Shown: one piece after another, positions 52,292 to 61,910 of the stretch | Layout: each line of letters begins with the position of its first letter | How positions within the stretch are numbered: the stretch's first letter is position 1 | DNA from: Nymphaea colorata | Taxonomy: Eukaryota; Streptophyta; Magnoliopsida; Nymphaeales; Nymphaeaceae | Direction of reading: 5' to 3' | Length of the DNA stretch: 64,000 nt | Assembly (NCBI RefSeq): GCF_008831285.2 | Contig: NC_045138.2 | Span: forward strand, 16,773,934 to 16,837,933 | Position numbers and translations under genes: made by a program | The notes under the pieces: model-generated | What the model saw: the letters and a program-made list of their open reading frames with translations, nothing else | Databases searched by the model: none | What the model was told of the DNA's origin: nothing

Positions 52292-53340
52292 TGCAGAGAA
52301 TGTGGAAAAAATGTTTCCCACTAAAAGGAGAGACGGGCATCGAAGAAGAGAAGTCTTGGGGCTTTGGGATAAGGTTCTGTAGTGAATATGGGAAAAAGTT
52401 TCCACTGGGGAGTAGGTTCTCAACTTTCCCACTCCTTGGGTTCCTTCCTGCATTCCGTGTGCTTGATAGGTGGGACTTTATTATTGGTATTAGGAATCTA
52501 TTCTTCAACATTTCCGTGACACCAATAATACTTCCAACCATGGGTTTGGAAGCAAACGAGTTTTAAGAAACTTGGATTGTTGGCAAGAACACACATTTAA
52601 TTTAATTAAAAGGTATTGCTATACTTGGCTTCAATGTTGCTAAAACTTAATTTGATCTTTCGCAAGGTGAAGGGGATTTCCTGTTTTGCAAGTTCTAGGA
52701 ATGGTAGAAATAGAACGCCCTGTTCTGCCTGTTTACCTGACAACGAATCAAACACACTTTTAAAGTTGAACCATGAGGGAACCAGTAAACGGATTTGGGC
52801 AGTCTAAGCTTCTGTTTATATTAAAAATTAATTAACTAGGTTAATTTAATAAAAAATGAAAAGCAGCTAACTACGATGCAAATAAGCAATTGATACACAA
52901 TTGACGGCATTGCAACTAAATAGGATGTGCATCTATAACAAATTGTTCCTTTGGAAATAAGGAAGTAGGGTTGGCCAGAGGTCGAGGTCACCAATTAAGC
53001 TTCTAGTAACATAGTCGTGGACTATTAATCACCTTAGAGGACTTTAAGTTCAACCTTCAAACCGGTAGATGGTGCATTATTGGGCACGATCAAATCAGAA
53101 TTTTTAGTGGTAATGTTGTAATACTTTAGAAGTTTACTCTTGTATCGAAGATTGTGAGAGATCTTCAAGGGCTTATAAATAGAGACCATTAATGAGTTGA
53201 TTGTCTTGGTTTCTAACCTTTTTCACGTTAGGGCTAAAACTGCATGGGAGTGGATTAGGATCCATTGAACCAGGGGCTCGAGCCAAGGAGTGGGTCGGGT
53301 TGTTATAAATATAATAATATTAAACAGTCGTTATAGCTAA
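51744..53340. other. Intergenic stretch after the F-box/kelch gene
   Basis: The first few hundred bases are probably the 3' UTR of the F-box/kelch gene. An A-run lies near 52046-52064. The composite (TA)n(GA)n microsatellite is at 52200-52289. From 52800 to 53340 I see nothing but AT-rich DNA up to the plastid insertion. Confidence 0.45.
52200..52289 (+). repeat. Composite microsatellite (TA)n(GA)n
   Basis: About 25 TA repeats (52200-52250) continue into about 19 GA repeats (52251-52289). On the opposite strand this is the same composite as 45972-46058, about 6 kb away. Confidence 0.9.
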
Positions 53341-53384
53341 GGCTACGAACCACAGTGTCGGGAGTTCGAATCCCTCCTCGCCCA
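53341..53384 (+). pseudogene. trnR-ACG: 3' part of plastid trnR-ACG (nuclear plastid DNA)
   Basis: From the anticodon stem onward the sequence fits plastid trnR-ACG: anticodon loop ctacgaa, then the T-arm gggagttcgaatccctcc, then the acceptor end cgcccac. The sequence that follows (acaaccggcc, then gggaaggcccctt) also fits the plastid spacer after trnR. The 5' half is missing; unrelated sequence precedes 53341. The fragment cannot form a tRNA. Confidence 0.8.
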
Positions 53385-53562
53385 CAACCGGCCTCAAAGG
53401 GGAAGGCCCCTTCCTTTCATAATTGTTCCAATAAAACCTTCTGCCGCGGTGTAACTGTTGATACACGGTCCAAGCTTCATTATGAATTCCTTTACCCTTA
53501 GTTTCGATATTCTCTTTATTAACAAATGACCATTATATTAGCTTAGCTAATAATGAATCCAA

Positions 53563-53715
53563 TACAAAAAGAAACTCCAGATATTTGATATCTTTTTCTT
53601 TGAATGAGATCTCAATTCCAGCTACTGTTTCATTAGATATCTTACAACTAGAATCCCTCTTTTTTTCGATCCAGTTCCTCCACCACCGCGAACCCCAATT
53701 AGATTCAGGCATGAT
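53563..53715 (-). pseudogene. ycf2: Plastid ycf2 5'-region fragment (minus strand)
   Basis: On the minus strand, 51 codons match the N-terminal region of Ycf2: [20 protein letters not shown], then [20 protein letters not shown], then KYLEFLFV. The match stops sharply at about 53563 and, on the other side, within 5 bp of a ycf2 3' fragment in the opposite orientation. It is a nuclear copy of plastid DNA, not a working gene. Confidence 0.9.
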
Positions 53716-53719
53716 ATCC

Positions 53720-53860
53720 CATACTAATGGATGCAGATCCATAACCATGGGTTTCAATGCACGAGATCTTATAGCACTTACCAATGAGGTCCTATCAATT
53801 AGTATTACACAAAAAAAATCAATTATAGACACTAATACAATTAGATCAGCTCTTCATAGA
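53720..53860 (+). pseudogene. ycf2: Plastid ycf2 3'-region fragment (plus strand)
   Basis: Forty-seven codons on the plus strand match a C-terminal part of Ycf2: [20 protein letters not shown] and then [18 protein letters not shown]. This part lies thousands of bases from the first fragment in plastid DNA and is inverted relative to it here. The reading frame breaks at 53861, where the atpA piece begins. Confidence 0.9.
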
Positions 53861-53864
53861 ACGT

Positions 53865-54027
53865 CCCCAGATTGAGTCTCAACTATTGGGAAAGCAGTCA
53901 TACTTTCTTCGCCTAAATGAGAACTTAGTTTAGCGGCCCTTTCCAAAAAACGGGAATGAAAATAAAAAACGTCTCCTGGATAAGCTTCACGACCAGGTGG
54001 TCTTCTTAATAGAAGGGACATTTGGCG
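53865..54027 (-). pseudogene. atpA: Plastid atpA fragment (minus strand)
   Basis: Read on the minus strand, about 54 codons match the plastid ATP synthase alpha subunit: [20 protein letters not shown], then [20 protein letters not shown], then [12 protein letters not shown]. The fragment is cut at both ends. atpA lies in the large single-copy region of plastid genomes, far from ycf2 and trnR-ACG, so the piece was joined here by rearrangement. Confidence 0.9.
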
Positions 54028-54590
54028 AACTTATGACGATTAAACTACTTGGTTATCTTCACAAAAGAGGCCTTGAGGCGTTCAATTGTTCATAATGGTT
54101 TCCATGGTAGTAGGTAGATGGCTGTCAGCACTAGGGATCCGTTTCATAGTTTGGTAAAGTGATCATTTTTTTTGGTTAGTTCTTCTTAATCTGTCCAATT
54201 CAAGCGAAAACCCGTAAACTGGAGGCATTTAATTAAGAAGGTGCATAATGGATATCAAGGCCACTATAAGTGACAAGATAAATTCCTAGTTCGACGTTGT
54301 TTCTTGACCTCATGACCCATCAAGGTCTAACGGCGTCTTTGGATGACGGACACCCTTATAGAAAGCTGTATTGAAAAAATTGGTTTTGGGAAAAATCGGG
54401 TTTTAGATCATTTTTCTAAAAATTGGTTTCCAGATCATTTTCTCTTCATTAGAACTCAAATATTTCGTTTGTCAAGCAAGAAGAGAGGGATGAATCGCGC
54501 TATCATACTAATGAAAACCAACTTTACCTTTCAAACAACAATTATGACCAGAGTGCCTACACCAGCCTTTTAAAATTCCTTTAGTTTTAA
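54028..54590. other. Unassigned stretch between the plastid mosaic and the (TA)n duplication
   Basis: I see no gene or known repeat. The sequence is AT-rich. I could not match it to a plastid locus, although it directly follows the atpA fragment and might be further organellar or rearranged DNA. Confidence 0.3.
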
Positions 54591-54607
54591 TGGGCATCTT
54601 TAAATCT

Positions 54608-54700
<93 letters not shown>

Positions 54701-54746
54701 TAAGTACTGCACCAAATATGAGTTTTAAATGGGCATCTTTAAATCT

Positions 54747-54785
<39 letters not shown>

Positions 54786-54808
54786 TAAGTACTGCACCAA
54801 ATATGAGT
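54591..54808 (+). repeat. Tandem duplication flanking two (TA)n tracts of different length
   Basis: The unit is gggcatctttaaatctttc, then (TA)n, then agtaagtactgcaccaaata. It occurs twice. The first (TA)n is 88 bp (54611-54698, 44 repeats) and the second 34 bp (54750-54783, 17 repeats). The flanks are the same in both copies as far as I can see. Confidence 0.9.
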
Positions 54809-54821
54809 ATTTTCACCGACG

Positions 54822-55133
54822 ATGACATTTCCTTTTCTCATTTCTAATACAAAAAAACGGCTCTCAGGACATAATCGAGTTCCAGCACTGAAATTAGAAG
54901 TCCTAGATAATGTCCTCATTTCTGTGAGCGCTATGCTTTCTTGGGCTTATGCAGAAGCTGGTGCTCATCTTGTTCGAATGATAATGGAACAACTCTCTTT
55001 TGGACTGGACGAGAGAAATATTTCAGATAAATCTGAACTTCTACATAGTTTCAAAAAATTCATTGAATTTATTTTTGCCCGTTGCTTGCAAATGCCAACT
55101 GCTCGCAGGCATTTTAACAAGTCATCAGGCTGA
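54822..55133 (+). pseudogene. Unrecognised 103-codon ORF, possible gene fragment
   Basis: The frame is open for 103 codons and ends at TGA 55131-55133. The translation contains a Leu/Ala-rich helical stretch (LISVSAMLSWAYAEAGAHLV) followed by a more charged segment (ERNISDKSELLHSFKKFIEF). The codon pattern and composition look like coding sequence, but I do not recognise the family. There is no splice context to extend it. It sits between a (TA)n duplication and AT-rich DNA, right after the plastid mosaic, so it could be a nuclear gene fragment carried in the same rearrangement or an organellar ORF. Confidence 0.3.
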
Positions 55134-55739
55134 GAATGGCATGTTTTGAGTTGAAGTCGCTCTCTTTGGCTCTTATAATAAGCAAAAAACTATCTTTGAA
55201 TAAGAAAATTTAGAAATGCAAACATCTATATGCCTATGAATGGTTTATCATAGGCTCTCATCCCACAATGTGGGAAAATGAGAAAAATAGATAACACGTA
55301 CCTTCGCATGCATGAAAAATGGCAAAGAACAAACTTAAAGACACTTTTTTTCATTACAAGAAGAAAACACACAATACAACTTACAATCCCCAAGACATAC
55401 CACACAACTTCCAACCCGAAACATGTATTTATTTTCCCAAGACTATAAACGCCCGACTCTTAACTTCCATCATGGTGATCCATGACGGCCACTACACGCA
55501 CACACGACACAAACACGAGAAAACAGACAACTGACCGAGTTACATAAAGCAAGACATCAACACAAACACGAGACGACAGACAACTGACCGAGTTACATAG
55601 ACAACAACACAAACACGAGACCACCAACAACAGACCCGGGGACTCATGCACGCTGAGTAGCCATGACACAGCACCGCCCTTAACATTTTTGCCACAAGTT
55701 TCCGCCACTGACGTTCACAAGGACGGTCTGCAACACAGT
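55134..55739. other. Region downstream of the HLH gene (minus-strand 3' side)
   Basis: The part from about 55460 to 55739 is Ac/Cac-rich (acacgagac, acacaaacacg) and is probably the 3' UTR of the HLH gene on the minus strand. Some imperfect short repeats are visible (caacaaacacgagac-like at 55500-55625). No other gene is supported. Confidence 0.45.
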
Positions 55740-56174
55740 CTAAGAGTCTCCTCCACTAAGCTGCCTCAGCAGCCTCCTGATGGCGGCAGCTTGGGCACTG
55801 TCCATGTTGGCCAACTGACCGGCGATCCTCTGGCTGAGGTCACCCACCTGATTCTGCAAGTCCCTGATGTAGTTGCAGATCTCGTCCAACGCCCTCTCTG
55901 GCGTTACCTGCACCACCACCCACCACCAACACACTCAGAATACTTCCATTAAAACTAAAGATAAAGGGAGGAAAAGTGAAAGAAGCGAAACAGAAGGAAA
56001 GAATGCCGATCAACCAACCTCGTTCGCGGGCCTGTTGCGAAGCTCTGGTATCAACGCCCGCAGGTTGTTTATGAGCTCTCTTTGCTGCTCATCGGACATC
56101 CTTGGAGTTGAAGAAGTGCTAGATCGTCCGCGTGAACTTGATCGCCCGCGTGATCTTGATCTCCTGCCAGACAT
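55740..56174 (-). CDS. Atypical non-DNA-binding bHLH protein, PRE/ILI type
   Basis: Two exons on the minus strand, 56174-56019 and 55907-55740 (GT-AG, intron 111 bp), give 324 nt (107 residues). The helix-loop-helix runs from RMSDEQQRELINNLRALIPE through LDEICNYIRDLQNQVGDLSQ, with the PRE-family C-terminus (AAAIRRLLRQL). The start MSGRRSRSRGRS resembles the MS.RRSS start of PRE proteins and is followed by an Arg-Ser-rich stretch. The basic DNA-contact residues of true bHLH proteins are missing. PRE/ILI proteins sequester IBH1/HFR1-type inhibitors and promote cell elongation downstream of gibberellin, brassinosteroid and light. An in-frame ATG lies 102 bp upstream at 56276 (GGCCATGG) and would add 34 residues; I chose 56174 by homology. 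Which PRE paralogue this is remains open. Confidence 0.85.
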
Positions 56175-56529
56175 CTCGCCGGATAGTGGGTGTCTAGTTC
56201 TTGGCTTACTATCAAAAGCAGCAGCCTGAGTCAAGAGAGAGGAGCGAGGAAGGCAGTGTTCGTGGGGAGGAGCCATGGCCTGAGGTTGGTATTAAATAAG
56301 GTTGTCGAGAGGGAATCATATTCGAGAGATCAACCAGGAACACCCCTGATGACAAAGCAGAAAGATCGAAATATGATTGTCATGGATGGCAGAAACAAGA
56401 AATATCTACAAGGCTTCGCTGTTCATTAAATTAAAGAGAACTTCAAAGATTTTTTCCTGATTTATACTAAGATTTTGCTAAGCACCAAAGTCATTTCTTA
56501 CTGTCACTCGAACCTGCATTTTGGTATTC

Positions 56530-57080
56530 AGATACGTTTTTTGTTCGACTTGAAGACAAAATTTGGAATTCAATTTGAAAGATGCAAATTAATCCAATCA
56601 TCATGTAGGAGTATTCAGATCTTTCTTGATTCACTTGGAGCCAAACTAGGATCTGAGTATGGAAATTGAGATCCGATTTTAATTGCAATTGTGCATTTGG
56701 AAAAAAAGAATCAAGGATTTATTAGTTTCAGTGAGAAATGATCCAATAAAAGAGTCTGCAATTGGCAAGCATCTGCTACCCCTGCTCCCTCAAAGCATTA
56801 CAGCCGATTGGATTCAAATCAAGCCTTTTATATCCATGCAGGACTATTCAAGTATTTCCTAATTCAACTTAAACAAAAAGCCTTTGATTTGAATAGAAAA
56901 AAGCAAAATCCAGGTTCAACTGCAACTGTACATTTGGAAAAATCAAATATTTTTTGTTTCCAGATATCTCTTAATTCAATTGGAAACCACATTTGGATTT
57001 GAATATAGTGAAAAAATAAAAAACCAATTTTTATCTGAAATTGTTCCTTTGAAAAATCAAATATTTATTAGTTTTTGAGA
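56530..57080 (+). repeat. Diverged repeat copies upstream of the HLH gene
   Basis: At least three copies of a unit of about 115-120 bp share the order: cagatatttctt, ttcaattggaaaccaa, gattttaattgcaattgt, then catttggaaaaatcaaatatttattagttt. They begin near 56620, 56850 and 56962. A fourth, partial copy starts near 56529. A gctacccctgctccctcaaa block occurs near 56778 and again near 57202. Divergence is high, so the array is old. Confidence 0.55.
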
Positions 57081-57689
57081 AGGAGGAGTATTTCAATCTA
57101 CCAAACAGAAGAAAGCCAAAGCTCATGCTCAATCTCTATTCCCCTATGGTACAAGTATTAATAATGCCATATTACTAGTAATCCATTACAAGCATTTCCT
57201 GTCCCCGCTCCCTCAAAGGATGCCAACCGATAGGTACTGAAAGGGAATATTCTAAAATATATCATATACCTGCTTTCAAGTAAATATTCAAGGGAAAATA
57301 ATTTGAGGAGCCTTGATCGAAATATTATATTTCTAAGTTTATAAGGAAGCTTCCCCTCGCTTATTCTAGAATGTAATTGTAAAATGAGACGTGATGAGAT
57401 ATTTTCCGGGGTAGGGAACTCTTTTTCTGAAACTTATAAATCTGATTGCAAAACAAGTCAGATCCAAATCCATTGTCACATCCAAGAACCAACATGTTTG
57501 CAATAAGTAAATTATGTAAATTCTAAATGAGTTAAATTCAATATATTGACATCTGGGTTTGCTCCTCACAACTTGTAGTCATATACATTGCATTGAGTAG
57601 TGGGTTTATACATGCAAGGACACAACAAACATTTTTAACATGCATTTTATAGTGTCTAACTAAGAAAACTTGCTCAACTAAATAGCACG

Positions 57690-58110
57690 TCCTATAACGT
57701 CCGAGATAATGAAAGAAGCAGAGACCGAACAAGTGTCATATAGCATTTGAGATGAATAACTGGCAAGATGCCCTATAGCGTTTGAAATAACTAAAGTGGT
57801 ATGAAATAATAAAAGGAGATGACCAAACAACAACGGTATGAGATAAGGAACTAGGTTGTATAGCATAAGAGATAAAGACATGGGTATGAGATAACGAAAC
57901 AAGACTCATAACATCTGAAATAACCACAGAAGTATGAGATATGGAAACATGTCTTATAGTACCTGAGATAACGACATGAGTATGAGATGAGAAAACATGT
58001 CTTATAATGTATGAGATAATGATAAGGGTATGTGATAACCAAACATCTTATATAGTGTCAGAAATAACAAAAGGGGTCTAAGATAATGACAAAGGTATGA
58101 GATAAAGAAA
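57690..58110 (+). repeat. Minisatellite, about 55-60 bp unit, seven to eight copies
   Basis: Copies share the order gtatgagataacgaaaca, then tgtcttatagcatctgagata, then acgacatg. They differ by many point changes and small indels (for example tataacgtccgagataatg near 57690 and tagtacctgagataacg near 57957). The ORFs in both strands across this stretch are artefacts of the repeat. Confidence 0.75.
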
Positions 58111-59688
58111 AGGTGGAGACAAAAACAAACAAAGAGGTATATTGGTCATAACGACGTGTATATACAAACTTACACAATCATTCCCACCTTCGCATCAGGG
58201 CATGCTTGATTAAAGTAAATTCATTGGTAGCCAATCTCGATTCTGTTGTCAAATCTCAAAACCTTCGATTACTATGTGGCAGCATCACAAGCCTATGTAC
58301 AAAATTTTCGCGCACCATGAAAGTGTATATAACCCTCTTCGCGTGTACATAAGATGGCACAAGTTGATTAACCCAAAAATCAAACACATGAACATAATGA
58401 ACACGATACATATCCACTTCCATCATGTCATCATGTGAGCATGACAGATTAACATGCATACTAACCATTTCAGTATACATCACGCATAAGTGAGCATTGG
58501 TGATCATGTGCATGGATGCCAACAAACAAAACTGAGGAACGGATGTTAGAAACTAAGACAATCATACTGATATTAATCGTGCGTCCTGATAACAATCAAT
58601 CACACTAATTAGGCACGTACATATAACATGCTTGATTACAATGAAAGCGGGAATAGAGAGAGACAACGTACTCTCCTGACCAGAAAAGTTCCACGGAATA
58701 TTGGAAATGAAAGAGAGTGGAAAAACAAACATTGATGCGGAAGAGATAGAAGAAACAAGAAGATTGAGGAAGAGCGCGCCAAGCAAAGAGAGAACACACT
58801 AAAAAATCTTAAGGTGGTTTTCCCACCCATTAAGAAAACATATGATTTGGTCAATAGTTTATAATAGTGCAGACATTAATGTCTTTCTATATATATCAAT
58901 AATTAATGTCCCGTTTTCATTATATAGCACATTGTTTCTGGTTTGCTGCTTTACTTCTTTGGTCTGCGAGCGCGTTGTTTTGGGTCTTATGGAGCAACTT
59001 TTCATCTTCTCTCTCAGTGGCAGGGGTCATGACTCCACCTCTGGTCATTTAAAAAATTAAAAAAAATACATATAAATTTTAAATTTTTTAATTTAACCTA
59101 TATAAAAAAATTTAAAAATTATATTTCGGCCCTCATTTTAATGAAAAATTAATTTCCAACTCCACTCCTGTCTACAAGTTGAGGAAAACAAGCCGTCGTT
59201 AACGACTTTGTACTCTCTTCAATCCACTATAGCTTAAGGTAAAGCTAAATTTGTAGAGGAACAAAATGGCAAGCCTTCATGGACATTGGTGATTAAATTT
59301 GGCACTGTAAGATCAGGAATGTATGTCTTCTTGTGCATAACATTGGTGATTAAATTTTCATTCCCTTCAAAATAAGGACATATGCACTTGGTTTGGGTTT
59401 AATATATTTTATTTTGTTTGTCAACAATATCCTTTCTTCCTTATAAGGATTCGTTTTATGGATTTATTAGTTATGACTTGTGACTCTTACCACTTTGTGT
59501 TTGGTAGCTGGGCATATGTTTTGTCTACTTAGATATTTGTATGAAGAAAATGAAAAAAATGAAAGCAGTTATGAAATTTTGTTAGTATGATTAGATAGCT
59601 GAGACGATGAATGAACCAACTAATGGATGAACAAGAAAAAAAATGAAGAATGTAAGAGGTGAAGAATTAGCACAAAACAAACATTGTG

Positions 59689-59693
59689 GCCCG
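59689..59693 (+). repeat. 5' target-site duplication of the copia element (GCCCG)
   Basis: GCCCG directly precedes the 5' LTR at 59694. The same five bases follow the 3' LTR at 63981-63985. A 5-bp duplication is the expected size for Ty1/copia integration and fixes both ends of the element. Confidence 0.85.
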
Positions 59694-60006
59694 TGTTGGT
59701 TTATGGAACTTGATCCATATTGGACACTCATATGCAATACCGAGGACAAATGTAAGGACATTTATGTCATTTTGTATAAATGCGGGTTTGCCCTAATCCT
59801 TATGTTGTGAGGGGAACCACAGTTTCTTTTTTGGTATTCTCTATGAGAGTGTCTGTGTTCATCTGATAGTGAATAGTGAAAGATTGGTGTGACTGTGGAC
59901 GTAGTAGATTATTGCTCCGAACCACATAAATCTTTGTCTTCTTCCTTGTTGCTTCTATCGCCCTCTTGAAAGGACGAGAGGAGAGTTTTGTGTGTTGTTC
60001 CTAACA
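59694..60006 (+). repeat. 5' LTR of the copia element (313 bp)
   Basis: It starts TGTTGG and ends CCTAACA, giving the usual TG..CA termini. The last 78 bp (59929-60006) align with the 3' LTR remnant at 63903-63980 with about five differences. The first 235 bp have no counterpart in the 3' LTR. Confidence 0.85.
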
Positions 60007-60008
60007 AC

Positions 60009-60020
60009 TGGTATCAGAGC
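60009..60020 (+). other. Primer-binding site complementary to initiator tRNA-Met
   Basis: TGGTATCAGAGC lies two bases after the 5' LTR. It is the standard primer-binding site of plant copia elements, complementary to the 3' end of initiator methionine tRNA. Confidence 0.95.
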
Positions 60021-60034
60021 TCGGTTCGTTCGCG

Positions 60035-60815
60035 ATAGGAACAATAGCACTAGAAGAAGGAAAAGTCAGAATCGAGAAGTTCGACGGTAAAGACTTCGGA
60101 TTCTGGAAGATGCAGATCGAGGACTATTTGTATCAAAAGAAACTGCATAAACCACTCATGGGAGCGAAGCATACAACAATGGCTGATGCAGATTGGTAGT
60201 TGGTGGATAAACAAGCCCTTAGAGTCATCCAGTTGACGGTGGCCAGAAACGTCGCCTTCAACATTGTTAACAATAAGACGACAGCAAGTCTGATGAAGAC
60301 ACTAACAGATATGTACGAAAAACCCTCTGCTTCGAATAAGGTATATCTGATGCGTCGATTATTTAATTTGAAAATGGCTGAAGGTGCCTCTGTTACGGAT
60401 CACATAAATGAGTTCAATGTTATTACTTCTCAATTATGTTCTGTACATATTAAATTTGATGATGAGGTTCAAGCCCTAATTTTACTGTCATCTCTATCGG
60501 AGAGTTGGAGTGCCACTGTGAATACCGTGAGTAGTTCATCGGGGTCAAGTAAATTGAAGTTTATTGGTGTTCGAGATTTAATACTTAGTGAGGACATTCG
60601 CAAAAGAGAGGCAGGAAAACCTCTCGATTCTGCCCTAAATGTTTAAAACAGGGGCAAAACTAATCAACGCTACCAAGAGCGTGGAAGGTCCAAATCTAAG
60701 AGAAGGAGTCAATTCAAACATCGAAGTGATGGCTGTTGGAACTATGGTAAGCCAGACCACCGAAAAAGAGACTGCAGGTTGTTGAAGAAGAAGAACCCAA
60801 ATCGTGAGGATGATT
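60035..60815 (+). pseudogene. gag region of the copia element (defective)
   Basis: The expected start codon position reads ATA (60035), and an in-frame TAG lies at 60197-60199. The longest open part (60200-60646) holds the capsid-like UBN2-type region (KVYLMRRLFNLKM, then SVTDHINEFNVITSQL). After a TAA at 60644-60646 the frame continues to a nucleic-acid-binding knuckle near 60733-60776, where the second Cys of the CCHC pattern is replaced by Tyr (CWNYGKPDHRKRDC). Confidence 0.85.
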
Positions 60816-60856
60816 AAACAAATGCAACAGCAGAATATATAACTGATGCACTTGCT

Positions 60857-61910
60857 TTGAGTGTACACAGCTCTATAGAGTTTTGGATTTTAGACTCTGG
60901 TGCATCTTTTCATTCAACATATTCTAATGAAAGTATGCATAACTATGTTGCAGGAAAATTTGGCAGAGTATACCTTGCAGATGATGAATCTCTGGATATT
61001 GTAGGAAAATGTGAGGTTCACATTAAAATGCTGAATGGACATGTATGGAAGTTAAAATATGTCAGAGATGTCCTAGGGTTGAAGAAGAATCTCATTTCGG
61101 TCAGACGGTTAGATGACGAAGGCTATGTTACTACCTTTGTTGGCGGATCTTGGAAGATAACCAAAGGTGCCATGGTTATAACACGAGGTCATAAACTTGG
61201 TACATTGTACATGACTGCAGATGTGAAAGACACAGTGGCTGTGGTAAAATGTGAGAATAAATCCTTGTTGTGACATTGGAGGCTTGGGCATAACAGTGAG
61301 AAGGGAATGAAGATCATGACAACAAGTAACAAGTTGCATGACTTGAAATCTATAAACATTGGGCTATGTGAAGACTGTGTCTTCGGGAAATAGAAAATAG
61401 TCACTTTCTCCAAAGTTGGATGGCCTCCTAAGAAAGAAAAGTTAGAGTTGGTGCATATGATGTTTGGGGACCAGCTCCAGTTCATTCTCTTGGATGATCT
61501 TTATACTATGTCACATTCATTGATGATTGTACCAGAAATGTATGAGTATATTTTCTCAAGCATAAATCTGACGTGTTTAATGTTTTTAAAAGGTGGAAAG
61601 CAGAAGTAGAAAATCAGACTGGAAAAAAGATTAAGTGTCTATGGTCAGACAATGGAGGTGAGTATGACAGTAAAGAGTTTAAAGACTTTTGTGCAGATCA
61701 TGAGATTCAAACACAAAGGACGATCCCTAAAAAGCCATGACAAAATGGAGTTGCTGAAAGAATGAACAGAACCCTTTGTGAAAGTGCAAGGAGCATGAGA
61801 CTGCATTCAGGCTTGCCAAAGATTTTTTGGGCTGATGCAATCAATACAGCTGCATACTTGATAAATCGTGAGCCTTCTGTTCATTTGGACTATGGAATAC
61901 TTGAATAAGC
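60857..61910 (+). pseudogene. Protease and integrase regions of the copia element (defective)
   Basis: The aspartic protease motif DSGAS starts at about 60892. The integrase zinc-binding part (HWRLGH near 61274, then a C..C pair) follows directly after a TGA at 61271-61273. The catalytic core is seen as DDCT near 61523, SDNGGEY near 61650 and GVAERMNRT near 61750. Additional stops lie at about 61393, 61738 and 61906. Several stops stand where relatives carry Gln or Trp codons. Confidence 0.85.

Larger units (their letters stand above)
56175..59688. other. Stretch between the HLH gene and the copia element
   Basis: The 5' flank of the HLH gene (56175 to about 56450) holds a possible TATA-like site on the minus strand (56288-56299, tattaaataagg on plus). 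Two tandem-repeat families follow, annotated separately. From 58111 to 59688 I see only AT-rich DNA, with an A/T-homopolymer-rich block at 59048-59160. No gene is supported. Confidence 0.5.

Noticed and set aside
53533-53875. Overlapping 96-99 codon ORFs taken as genes
   Set aside because: Each contains one ycf2 piece in frame and the other piece in antisense, so they are products of the fused plastid fragments.
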